A stretch of DNA of 64,000 nt from Isosphaeraceae bacterium (GTDB lineage Bacteria; Planctomycetota; Planctomycetia; Isosphaerales; Isosphaeraceae): contig JAJPJC010000290.1 in the NCBI GenBank assembly GCA_021324445.1, positions 37,627 through 101,626 of the forward strand. The letters are read 5' to 3'. Positions within the stretch are counted from its first letter, which is position 1, and every line of letters begins with the position of its first letter. The notes beneath the pieces were generated by a model, which was not told the DNA's origin, ran no database searches, and saw only the letters and a list, made by a program, of their open reading frames with translations. Position numbers and translations under genes: made by a program. Below, piece by piece: positions 1 through 8,016 of this stretch.

Positions 1-56
1 TGCTCTGGGCCCGCGCCGTCAAGAGGCTGAACGAGATGCTGGAGGAGACGGGATGA
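1..56 (+). CDS. C-terminal end of an ECF RNA polymerase sigma factor (partial)
   Basis: In frame 3 the first bases encode a 17-residue tail rich in Arg, Leu and Glu that ends in TGA. The tail (WARAVKRLNEML) resembles the end of planctomycete ECF sigma factors of the kind that precede serine/threonine kinases. The TGA overlaps the ATG of the next gene in an ATGA arrangement, so the two are probably translationally coupled. A complete sigma/kinase pair near 15-17.8 kb has the same order, which supports the call. The rest of the gene lies outside the window, so the identity is an inference. Confidence 0.5.
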   Translation, partial: LWARAVKRLNEMLEETG

Positions 57-3000
57 GCGGCGAGGTGGCGCACGCTCACGGCGGCGGTGAGGTCGAGGCG
101 GTCGACGGCGAGCTGGCCCGGGCGCTGGAGGCTTACCTCTCGTCGGTGGAGGCGGGCCGGCCCGTGGACCCGGACCGCCTCGCGGCCGAGCATCCGGCGA
201 TCGCCGACGAGCTGCGGTCGTGCCTGGAAGTCCTCAAGCTGGCCGGGCGGGTCGAGGCGGAGCCCGGTGCCGGGGCGCTGATCGGGGCGGAGGACGGCCA
301 TTCGCCGGCCTCGATGCTGGGCGACTTCCGCATCCTCCGCCAGGTGGGGCGCGGCGGGATGGGGGTCGTCTACGAGGCCGAGCAGGTCTCGCTCCATCGC
401 CGGGTGGCGCTGAAGGTCCTGCCGTTCGCCGCGGCGCTGGATTCCTCGCAGTTGCGGCGGTTCCAGACCGAGGCCCTGGCGGCGGCACAGTTACACCACA
501 CCAACATCGTGCCGGTCTTCTCGGTCGGCTGCGAGCGGGGCGTGCATTACTACGCGATGCAGTACATCGAGGGCCAGACGCTCGCCGCGCTGGTCCGCGA
601 CCTGCGCCGGCTCTCGGGACTGGAGGCGTCCGCCGTCGAGGCCTCCGGCGCCGGGCCGTCGCTGGCCGAGGAGGTCGCCTCGGGTCGGCTGGCGCCCGAG
701 GTCCCGCCCGCGGCCGATCCTCCCGGCCCCATCGCCGAGCCGACGGCCGAGCGCCGGATCCACCGGCGGAGGCCGGCCACCACCGCCGCCCCCGTCGGCG
801 CCTGCTCCCACGGCTATTTCCGCACGGTGGCCAGCCTGGGGATGCAGGCGGCCGAGGCGCTGGAACACGCGCATTCCCTGGGGATCGTCCACCGCGACAT
901 CAAGCCGGCCAACCTGCTGTTCGACATCCGGGGCGACCTGTGGATCACCGACTTCGGCCTGGCGCGGATGCAGGCCGACGTCGGCCAGACGCTGACCGGC
1001 GACGTGGTCGGCACGCTGCGGTACATGAGCCCCGAGCAGGCCATGGCGCGGCGCGCGGTGGTCGACCATCGCACCGATCTCTACTCGCTGGGCGCGACGC
1101 TCTACGAGCTGCTGGCGCTGCGGCCCCCCTTCGGCGGCCGGGACCGCGAGGAGCTGCTCCGCCAGATCACGCTGGAGGAGCCGAGGCCGCCGCGGCAGTT
1201 CAACCCGGCGGTGCCGATCGACCTGGAGACGATCGTGCTCAAGGCGATGGCCAAGGAGCCGGCCGAGCGCTACCCCACGGCGGCCGAGCTGGCCGACGAC
1301 CTGCGGCGGTTCCTGCAGGTCAAGCCGATCAAGGCGCGGCGGCCGAGCCTGCGGGACCGGGCGCTGAAGTGGGGGCGGCGCCACGTCGCGGTCGTGGCTG
1401 CGGCGTTCCTGGCTCTGCTCCTGACCGCGGGCGGTCTGGCGGCGGCCCTGGTCCTGATCGGCCGCGAGCGCGACCTGGCCTCGGCCAAGGAGCAGGAGGC
1501 CCTGGCCAGCGCCCGCGACGCGCGGGAGCGGGCGATCGACCTGGAGCGGCAACTCTACATCAACCGGGTCAACCGGGCCTTCGGCGAGTGGCGCGAGAGC
1601 AACGTCGCGCTGGCCGAGGCGCTGCTGGAGGACTGCCCGCCGGCGCTGCGGGCCTGGGAGTGGTCCTACTGCTGGCGGCTCTGCCACCTCGATCGCCTGA
1701 CGCTGCGCCGCGACGGCCGCCCGATCCGCTGTCTGGCGTTCGGCCCGGACGGCCGATGGCTGGTCACCGCGGCCAAGGAGCACAGCCGCGACGACGCGGG
1801 GCCCGGCGAATGGACGCTCTGGGACGCGACGACCGGCCGGGAGCTGGAGACCCGGCCGACGCACGGCACCTGGGCGGTCGCCGTCGCCCCGTCGGGGAGG
1901 CTGGTCGCCGTGGGCGCCAGCGACGGCCCGGACCAGCCCGGGACGGTCGCGCTGTGGGAGACGACCGCAGACCGGCCGCCGCGGCTGGCGCGCGAGCCGG
2001 CCCGCGTGCTGCGGACCCGGCTGCCCTGTCCCCGCTGCCTGACGTTCAGCCCCGACGGCCGCCGCATCGCCGCGATCTCCTGCGGCCCGCGGAATGCCCT
2101 GGAGGTCTGGGAGGTCGAGACCGGCCGGTGCCGCGGCGCCGTGGTCTTCGACGGCTGTCGGGCCTCCGCCGTGGCGTTCAGCCCCGACGGCCGGCAGGTC
2201 GCCGCGGCGTGTGGCGGCGTCGTCCGGATCTGGGACTGCGAGGCCGGCACCTGGGGCGAGAGCCTCAGCGGCCACACGGGGACGATCTACGACCTGACCT
2301 ACAGCCCCGAGGGGCGGCGGATCGTCACCGGCAGCCTGGACGAGACGGTGCGGGTCTGGGACCTCCGCTCGGCCGGCCCGATCCACGTCCTGCGCGGGCA
2401 CAGCTCGTTCGTCCGTGCGGTCGCCGTCGACCCCGAGGGGAAGCGGATCGCCTCGGCCTCGGAGGACAACGCGGTCCGGCTCTGGGACGCGGCGGCCGGC
2501 AAGGAGATCGGCGTCCTGCGCGGGCACGCCGCCTTCGTCACGGATGTCGCGTTCAGCGCCGACGGCCGGCAGCTCGCCTCGGCGAGCGAGGACGGCACGG
2601 TGAAGCTGTGGCGGCCCGCGGCGGCCGAGCCGGCGCGCACGATCCCCCACCCCTCCTGGGTGCCCCGCGCGACGTTCTTCCCCGACGGGGCGACGATCTT
2701 CACTGCGTGCCACGACGGCGCCCTGCGGATGTGGGAGGCCGCGACCCTCCGCCCGATCATCCAGTCCGAACGGAAGGACAACCCGGGCCGCAACCCGGTC
2801 CTCAGCCCCGATGGCCGCCGCATCGCCTCCGCCGACGGCGGGGCGGTCCAGCTCTGGGAGGCGGCCACGGGCCGCCTGCTCCGCACGCTGGACGGTCGAC
2901 AGGCCCAGACGCTCGGTCTGGCCTTCCGCCCCGACGGCCGTCGCATCGCCACGGCCGACTGGGACGGCACCGTCCGGATCTGGGACGCGGAGACCGGCGA

Positions 3001-3559
3001 GCAGGTCCGCCTCTTCCGCGGACCGTGGGGCGTCGCCTTCGCCGCGGCCTACAACCCCGACGGCACGCGGCTCGCCGCCGCCTTTACGGACGGCGCTGTC
3101 CGGATCTGGGACCCGGCCGACGGCCGGGAGGTCCGGCGGCTGGTCTGCGAGAACATCGAGGCCCTCGCCCCCCTGGCGTCCCGGGGGCTGGCGTTCAGCC
3201 CCGACGGCCGATGGCTGGCCGCCTGCAGCAACACCGCCGATCGGTCCGCGGGCGAGGTGCGGGTCTTCGACCCGGCCGACGGCCAGCAGGTCTTCACGCT
3301 CCGCGGCCACACGTCGAACGTCACGGCCGTCGCCTTCAGCCCCGACGGCCGCCGCATCGCCACCTCCAGCTTCGACCGGACGGTCAAGCTCTGGGAGACC
3401 GAGACCGGCCAGGAGGTCTTCACGCTCCGCGGCCACACCAGCGGCGTGCTCGGCGTCACCTTCAGCCCTGACGGCCGTCGCCTGGCCACCGGCAGCATCG
3501 ACAGCACCGCCCGGATCTGGGACACCGGGTCCGTCCTGGACGACCCGGCCGGTCGCTGA
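53..3559 (+). CDS. Membrane serine/threonine protein kinase with C-terminal WD40 repeats
   Basis: This 1168-residue protein has a short helical N-terminus and then a Hanks-type kinase domain of about residues 92-430. The glycine loop GRGGMG is at 99-104, the lysine at 121, HRD at 280-282 and DFG at 300-302. A proline- and alanine-rich insert of about 65 residues (190-255) lies between the kinase lobes; the other kinase in this window has a shorter insert in the same place. One membrane segment lies near 445-468. About residues 550-1160 are WD40 repeats, each with FSPDGR- and W-type signatures, forming one or two propellers predicted to be outside the cytoplasm. The start overlaps the stop of an ECF sigma gene, fitting the sigma/kinase partnerships known in Planctomycetes. 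The ligand is unknown. Confidence 0.9.
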   Translation: MSGEVAHAHGGGEVEAVDGELARALEAYLSSVEAGRPVDPDRLAAEHPAIADELRSCLEVLKLAGRVEAEPGAGALIGAEDGHSPASMLGDFRILRQVGRGGMGVVYEAEQVSLHRRVALKVLPFAAALDSSQLRRFQTEALAAAQLHHTNIVPVFSVGCERGVHYYAMQYIEGQTLAALVRDLRRLSGLEASAVEASGAGPSLAEEVASGRLAPEVPPAADPPGPIAEPTAERRIHRRRPATTAAPVGACSHGYFRTVASLGMQAAEALEHAHSLGIVHRDIKPANLLFDIRGDLWITDFGLARMQADVGQTLTGDVVGTLRYMSPEQAMARRAVVDHRTDLYSLGATLYELLALRPPFGGRDREELLRQITLEEPRPPRQFNPAVPIDLETIVLKAMAKEPAERYPTAAELADDLRRFLQVKPIKARRPSLRDRALKWGRRHVAVVAAAFLALLLTAGGLAAALVLIGRERDLASAKEQEALASARDARERAIDLERQLYINRVNRAFGEWRESNVALAEALLEDCPPALRAWEWSYCWRLCHLDRLTLRRDGRPIRCLAFGPDGRWLVTAAKEHSRDDAGPGEWTLWDATTGRELETRPTHGTWAVAVAPSGRLVAVGASDGPDQPGTVALWETTADRPPRLAREPARVLRTRLPCPRCLTFSPDGRRIAAISCGPRNALEVWEVETGRCRGAVVFDGCRASAVAFSPDGRQVAAACGGVVRIWDCEAGTWGESLSGHTGTIYDLTYSPEGRRIVTGSLDETVRVWDLRSAGPIHVLRGHSSFVRAVAVDPEGKRIASASEDNAVRLWDAAAGKEIGVLRGHAAFVTDVAFSADGRQLASASEDGTVKLWRPAAAEPARTIPHPSWVPRATFFPDGATIFTACHDGALRMWEAATLRPIIQSERKDNPGRNPVLSPDGRRIASADGGAVQLWEAATGRLLRTLDGRQAQTLGLAFRPDGRRIATADWDGTVRIWDAETGEQVRLFRGPWGVAFAAAYNPDGTRLAAAFTDGAVRIWDPADGREVRRLVCENIEALAPLASRGLAFSPDGRWLAACSNTADRSAGEVRVFDPADGQQVFTLRGHTSNVTAVAFSPDGRRIATSSFDRTVKLWETETGQEVFTLRGHTSGVLGVTFSPDGRRLATGSIDSTARIWDTGSVLDDPAGR

Positions 3560-3877
3560 ACCGATGCGCGACGCCCGCGCCATCCGCCGACGCGGCACCG
3601 CCGCCGCTCGCATCGTCGACGCGCCCCTCCGCTCCTGACCCGGTCGTAATCATTCGTGATGATCTCGCAGGAATTTCGCCGGTGGGCGTGTATTCCCCGT
3701 CGCGATGTTGTCTATTCTGCGGGGGAAACCACCGCGAGGTGGGTTGCGCCGGGGCGGGGCGAAGGAGGTTCCGCGTTGCGTGCATCGGCCCCGCGGCGGT
3801 CGTGCGAGCGAGGCGGGAGCGTCCACACGTCACATCAGACGACTCCATCTGTCCTCATCATCAAGAGGGAGAACGAC
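3560..3877. other. Intergenic leader upstream of a DUF1559 gene
   Basis: No coding region is supported here. An open frame continuous with the DUF1559 gene runs back to 3656, but its extra 74 residues lack the look of a signal or prepilin leader. The promoter of the DUF1559 gene should lie here, but no convincing -35/-10 pair was seen. Confidence 0.4.
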
Positions 3878-4969
3878 ATGCGGAGTTTATCGCGAGCCGG
3901 TTTCACGCTGATCGAGCTACTCGTCGTCATCGCCATCATCGCCGTCCTGATCGCGCTCTTGCTGCCGGCCGTCCAGTCGGCGCGCGAGGCGGCCCGCCGC
4001 GCCCAGTGCACCAACAACCTCAAGCAGATCGGCCTGGCGACCCACAATTACCTCGACGTGAACAACCTCTTCCCGCCAGGGGCCATCTCGGTGGCCGACT
4101 CGCCGTGGACGGGCAACGGGCTCTGCTGGCGCGCCCTGATCCTCCCCCAGATGGAGGGCACGGTCCTGTATAATGCGATCAATTTGAGCCTGCCGGCGGC
4201 CTACAGTGCAGCTTACCAGGGCGCCTCCTTCTACACGGCCTACCAGATCGTTCCCTCGACCTGGCTCTGCCCGTCCGACGGGCGGAACGGCGACGGGTTA
4301 TTGCCCCTCGGCACGCCGACCGGCCAGTGGAACGGCTCGACGTCGAACCTGGCGCCGGTCTGCCCGGGGCAGCCCACGCTGAGCGTCGTCCCGGTCTCGA
4401 ACTATGTCGGCAGTTTCGGCGACAACTACGCCAGCCACTACGTCGCCCTTCCCTGGGAGACTCCCTACGCCACCAACCTGATCCCCGGACAACCCCGGAT
4501 CGGCTGGCCGGGGCCTTGGGGCGTGAATCAGAGCTCGCCCGGCTGCCCGGTCGCCCCCGGCCTGCGGGGGATGTTCGACTATTTCGGTGCCCAGATGGTC
4601 TCGATTCAATCCGTGACCGACGGACTGAGCAATACGATCCTGGTCGGCGAGACGCTGCCGTATCAGGTGGCGGACAACAACTTCTGGAACTTCAACGGGA
4701 GCGTCGCGGGCACGACCATCCCGATCGGCTGGAACTCCAACACGATCGATCCTTCCACGTCGCCGTGCTACAACAACTGGCACGATTATCCGGTCGGCTG
4801 CCGGTTCTCTTACGACTCGACCGGCTTCAAGAGCCAGCACCCCGGCGGTGCCAATTTTCTGTTGGGCGACGGCTCGGTGAGGTTCCTCAAGTCGAGTCTC
4901 AACATCATGACTTATTGTGCGCTGGGCAGCCGGAACGGCAGCGAGGTCATCAGCTCCGATTCCTATTGA
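3878..4969 (+). CDS. DUF1559 family pseudopilin-like protein
   Basis: The 363-residue protein starts with a type IV prepilin-like leader: a short basic stretch, then GFTLIELLVVIAIIAVLIAL, then the planctomycete signature LLPAVQSAREAARRAQCTNN. The C-terminus has the usual DUF1559 motifs GGANFLLGDGSVRFL and a final EVISSDSY. A leader peptidase would cut before Phe, leaving a membrane-anchored protein with a large extracytoplasmic domain; the function of the family is unknown. The ATG at 3878 was chosen because it directly precedes the prepilin leader and has AGAGGGAG about 7 nt upstream. The next gene is a small lipoprotein, the same pairing as at 36-38 kb. Confidence 0.9.
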   Translation: MRSLSRAGFTLIELLVVIAIIAVLIALLLPAVQSAREAARRAQCTNNLKQIGLATHNYLDVNNLFPPGAISVADSPWTGNGLCWRALILPQMEGTVLYNAINLSLPAAYSAAYQGASFYTAYQIVPSTWLCPSDGRNGDGLLPLGTPTGQWNGSTSNLAPVCPGQPTLSVVPVSNYVGSFGDNYASHYVALPWETPYATNLIPGQPRIGWPGPWGVNQSSPGCPVAPGLRGMFDYFGAQMVSIQSVTDGLSNTILVGETLPYQVADNNFWNFNGSVAGTTIPIGWNSNTIDPSTSPCYNNWHDYPVGCRFSYDSTGFKSQHPGGANFLLGDGSVRFLKSSLNIMTYCALGSRNGSEVISSDSY

Positions 4970-5080
4970 GGCCCAAAGTCGGATCCGGTTCGGCGCGGCC
5001 TCGCGGGCGACGGAACGGTGCATCCGTCCCCCGTCCCCGAGGGCGCGCCGGCCTTCCTCTCCTCCATGTGAGTCAAGATC

Positions 5081-5548
5081 ATGGCGAATCGTGTATGGCT
5101 CGATCTGTTGCGGCGCGGCGTGCTGATGGTTCCGATGCTCGGCCTCGTCGCCGGGTGCAGCGATGACGATCTGGGACGGCGCTATCCGGTCACGGGCCGC
5201 GTGACGCGCCAGGGCCAGCCGGTCACCAAGGGGACGGTCAACTTCATGCCCGTGGACCTGGCCTCCAGCCGCGCGGCCAGCGGCGAGATCCAATCCGATG
5301 GCTCTTATTCCTTGACGACCAAGTACCCGGGCGACGGCGCCCTGGTCGGCGACTACCGCGTCGTCATCAACCTCGCGGAGGTCGGTGGGCTGGAAAAGAC
5401 CCCGGGAGGCATCCCCATCTTGAACCAGCCCAAGAAGGTGCAGGTCAAGAACCTCGTCCCACCCAAGTACAGCGATCCCGGTCAGACCGTGCTCAAGTTC
5501 AAGGTCGAACCCCACTCCAACACTTACGACATCAACCTGACCGACTGA
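5081..5548 (+). CDS. Small lipoprotein with carboxypeptidase-regulatory-like fold
   Basis: The 155-residue protein has a signal peptide ending in the lipobox GLVAGC, with the lipidated Cys at residue 26. The mature part contains the pattern YPVTGRVTRQGQPVTKGTVNF and later GSYSLTTKYPGDGALVGDYRVVI, typical of the beta-sandwich domains found in many planctomycete lipoproteins. It lies 111 nt downstream of the DUF1559 gene on the same strand. The pair recurs in this window at 36353-38073, so the two products may act together at the cell surface; that is an inference. Confidence 0.8.
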   Translation: MANRVWLDLLRRGVLMVPMLGLVAGCSDDDLGRRYPVTGRVTRQGQPVTKGTVNFMPVDLASSRAASGEIQSDGSYSLTTKYPGDGALVGDYRVVINLAEVGGLEKTPGGIPILNQPKKVQVKNLVPPKYSDPGQTVLKFKVEPHSNTYDINLTD

Positions 5549-5605
5549 CGAAACCCGCCCGGTGGATCGCTCTCCCCGGAGGGCTGGTCCGCGACGAGTG
5601 CACCC

Positions 5606-6070
5606 TCACGGCGTCGTGACCATCGGCTCGACCGGGATGAGCGCGCCGAACCGGGCGAAGGCGGCCGTGTTGTGCCTCAGGAGCCGGCGAAGGCCGCAGG
5701 CCTGCATCGTGGCCACAATGTTGGCGTCGTGGACCTGCTTGCCGCCGATGGGGATCGTCGTCAATAACGCCAGCAGGTTCGCGGTGACCGTCGGGCCGTC
5801 CTCGGCGATTCGGAACTGGGCCTGGAAGCGGTGGATATCCGCGATCAGAGTCGGGGCGGTCAGCGGCGGCGTGAAGGGTTGGGGACGCGAGAGGGTCGCC
5901 AGGTACTCGCGCAGGATCTGCCGACGGACCCACAGCTCGACGCCGGCCTGTCGCAAGGCGTCGAGCCGTCCGAAAGCCTCGGAGTAAAACGGCGAGGACG
6001 TGATCGCCGCGAAGACCAGGACGTTCGTATCGACGAAGGCCGGATCAGGCGCCGCGACCGCTGTCGTCAT
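5606..6070 (-). CDS. PIN-domain protein, probable VapC-type toxin
   Basis: The 154-residue protein begins with the PIN signature FVDTNVLVFA carrying the first acidic residue. A conserved Glu follows in the helix around ILREYLATLSR, and the third acidic site lies in VHDANIVATM. PIN proteins of this size are usually Mg-dependent ribonucleases paired with an antitoxin. Its start overlaps by 26 nt the end of the small gene upstream, as in vapBC modules. It is convergent with the lipoprotein gene. It could instead be a solitary PIN nuclease, but the overlap favours a toxin-antitoxin pair. Confidence 0.8.
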   Translation of the reverse strand: MTTAVAAPDPAFVDTNVLVFAAITSSPFYSEAFGRLDALRQAGVELWVRRQILREYLATLSRPQPFTPPLTAPTLIADIHRFQAQFRIAEDGPTVTANLLALLTTIPIGGKQVHDANIVATMQACGLRRLLRHNTAAFARFGALIPVEPMVTTP

Positions 6071-6284
6071 ACATATCCTCGCGCCGGAACGTACACCCTT
6101 CGGGGAAAGGCCAGGGGATATCGTGTTGCGGAAAGTCCGCCATCGTCGGGGGCGTCGTCGCCACTTCCAGTTCGTCGAAGACCACGACCACCGCTCGATG
6201 CGGCCCGGGTCTCACGTCGGCGGGCATCTGGATCGTCACCTTCCCTTGTTCATCCACCTCGATGGTCGTCTCGATCGTCACCAT
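6045..6284 (-). CDS. Probable antitoxin of the PIN toxin
   Basis: The 79-residue acidic protein begins MVTIETTIEVDEQGKVTIQM, which resembles the beta-strand start of SpoVT/AbrB-like or Phd-like DNA-binding antitoxins. The following segment RPGPHRAVVVVFDE is found in many short antitoxins that precede PIN genes. It overlaps the toxin gene by 26 nt, so the two are expected to be co-translated, with the complex autoregulating its promoter. Assignment rests mainly on gene context and size. Confidence 0.65.
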   Translation of the reverse strand: MVTIETTIEVDEQGKVTIQMPADVRPGPHRAVVVVFDELEVATTPPTMADFPQHDIPWPFPEGCTFRREDMYDDSGRGA

Positions 6285-6440
6285 GTCGGCCTCCTCCTCC
6301 GGCGAGAGAACGCACCCCGATTATCCCCCCGATCGCCGGCATCGGGCAAGGCCGGCGCGTTGCGCTCAATCACGAGTCTGCCACGAGGGGCAGCCGGGGC
6401 GGCTGCCCCACCTTCCGGGTGGCGCTGGAGGAGGGGGGCC

Positions 6441-7826
6441 TCACGCGAGGATCCCCCGGTGGACTACCCCCTTGACATCGGTCAGGCGCAGGTCGCGCCC
6501 GGCGTACCGGTAGGTCAGACGCTGGTGATCGAGCCCGAGCAGGTGGAGGATCGTGGCGTGCAGGTCGTGCACGTGCATGGGGTTTTCGACGGCCTCGTAG
6601 CCGAGGTCGTCGGTCTGGCCGTACGCGACCCCGGGCCTGACGCCGCCGCCGGCCAGCCAGAGCGTGAATCCCTTGTTGTTGTGGTCGCGGCCGTCGGAGT
6701 TCTGGCCGTGGGGCGTGCGGCCGAACTCGCCACCCCAGATCACCAGCGTCTCCTCCAGCAGCCCCCGCGCGCGCAGGTCGGTCAGCAGGCCGGCGATGGG
6801 CCGGTCGACGGCCCGCGCGTTGCGGGCATGGCCGGCCTTCAGGCCGCGGTGCTGGTCCCAGTCCCCGTGGGTCAGCTCGACGAAGCGGACGCCCGCCTCG
6901 ATGAAGCGTCGGGCCAGCAGGCACTGGCGGCCGAAGTCGGCCGTTGATGGATCGTTCAGTCCATACAGCCTCTGCGTCGCCGCCGATTCGCGTGCCAGGT
7001 CCATGACCGTGGGGAGCTTCCCCTGCATGCGGAAGGCCAGTTCGTAGGACGCGATAACCCCCTCGACCCCGGGGTGGACCCGCTCCCGCTCGAGCAAACC
7101 GCGGTTCATCGACTGCACCAGGTCGAGCTGGAGCCGCTGGGCGGCGGGCTGGAGCTGGGGGTTGCGGATATTGCCGACCCGGGCCTGACCGATCGGCTGG
7201 CCCTCGGTGCCGATGCGGGTCGCCTGGCAGGCGGCCGGCAGGAAGGCGCTGCCATAGTTCTGCGCGCCGCCGTTGCGGCCGGTCGGCTTGACCGCGATGA
7301 ACCCGGGCAGGTCGTCGCTCTCGGTCCCGAGCCCGTAGAGGGTCCACGCCCCCAGCGAGGGCCGGATGAACTGCGAGCTGCCGGTGTGCAGCATCAAGTA
7401 GGCTTCCGGATGGGCCGGCAGGTCCGTGTGCATGCTCCGGATGACGCAGAGCTCGTCGGCGTGCGCGGCGACCTCGGGGAACAGCTCCGAGACCCAGAGC
7501 CCGGACTCGCCGCGCGGGCGGAACCGCCACGGCGAGCCCATCAGCTTCGCCCCGGGGATCCGGCCCGGACGGTCCGAGAGCTGGCCATCGGCGACCGCCA
7601 GCTTCGGCTTGTGGTCGAAGGTGTCGACGTGCGAGGGCGCCCCGTTCATGCAGAGGAAGATCACGTGCCGGGCCCGGGCCCGGAAGTGCGGGGCCTTCGG
7701 CGCCAGCGGCGATCGCTTCGGTTCGGCCCCGGCCGCCATCGTCGACAGGCTGGCGAAGGCCAGGTAGCCGAACCCGGAAGAGGCGCTCTTGAGCAGGTCG
7801 CGACGCGAGAGCCCACGCGGATTCAT
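6441..7826 (-). CDS. DUF1501 family secreted protein (sulfatase-like fold)
   Basis: The 461-residue protein starts with a twin-arginine signal (SRRDLLKSASSGFGYLAFAS). The body carries DUF1501 landmarks: VIFLCMNGAPSHVDTFDHKP near the start, FVELTHGDWDQH in the middle, and VIWGGEFGRTPHGQ near the C-terminus. DUF1501 proteins have an alkaline-phosphatase/sulfatase-like fold and almost always sit beside DUF1549/DUF1553 cytochromes in Planctomycetes, as here. The ATG at 7826 was chosen because an upstream extension would be translated from an inverted repeat. A role in the periplasm is likely; the substrate is unknown. Confidence 0.88.
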   Translation of the reverse strand: MNPRGLSRRDLLKSASSGFGYLAFASLSTMAAGAEPKRSPLAPKAPHFRARARHVIFLCMNGAPSHVDTFDHKPKLAVADGQLSDRPGRIPGAKLMGSPWRFRPRGESGLWVSELFPEVAAHADELCVIRSMHTDLPAHPEAYLMLHTGSSQFIRPSLGAWTLYGLGTESDDLPGFIAVKPTGRNGGAQNYGSAFLPAACQATRIGTEGQPIGQARVGNIRNPQLQPAAQRLQLDLVQSMNRGLLERERVHPGVEGVIASYELAFRMQGKLPTVMDLARESAATQRLYGLNDPSTADFGRQCLLARRFIEAGVRFVELTHGDWDQHRGLKAGHARNARAVDRPIAGLLTDLRARGLLEETLVIWGGEFGRTPHGQNSDGRDHNNKGFTLWLAGGGVRPGVAYGQTDDLGYEAVENPMHVHDLHATILHLLGLDHQRLTYRYAGRDLRLTDVKGVVHRGILA

Positions 7827-7871
7827 CGGATCGATCTCCTCACGCGGCCATCGGCCGCGAACCAAGAGGAA

Positions 7872-7962
7872 TGGCAAATTCCAGATTCCAAATTCCAGAT
7901 TCATCGTTCCCGATTCCAGATTCCTCCCCATTTGGAATCTGGAATCTGTCATTGGGAATTCC
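7872..7962. repeat. Inverted repeat built from ATTCCAGATTC units
   Basis: The 190-nt gap between the DUF1549 and DUF1501 genes contains several copies of a CCAGATTCC-like word on one arm (7872-7925). The reverse complement, TTTGGAATCTGGAATC, lies on the other arm (7930-7960). The RNA would fold into a long hairpin. The base composition is lower in GC than the flanking genes. It looks like one copy of a dispersed intergenic element, but only one copy is present in this window. Confidence 0.6.
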
Positions 7963-8016
7963 CCAGATGCGCACACAGCGCGGAAGTTGACTCGACTGTG
8001 GCGAGATGGCCGGCGA

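Noticed and set aside
491..3613. 1040-residue open frame on the minus strand opposite the kinase-WD40 gene
   Set aside because: It is antisense to a gene with clear kinase and WD40 motifs, and its Arg/Gly/Val-rich composition is typical of GC-rich antisense frames.
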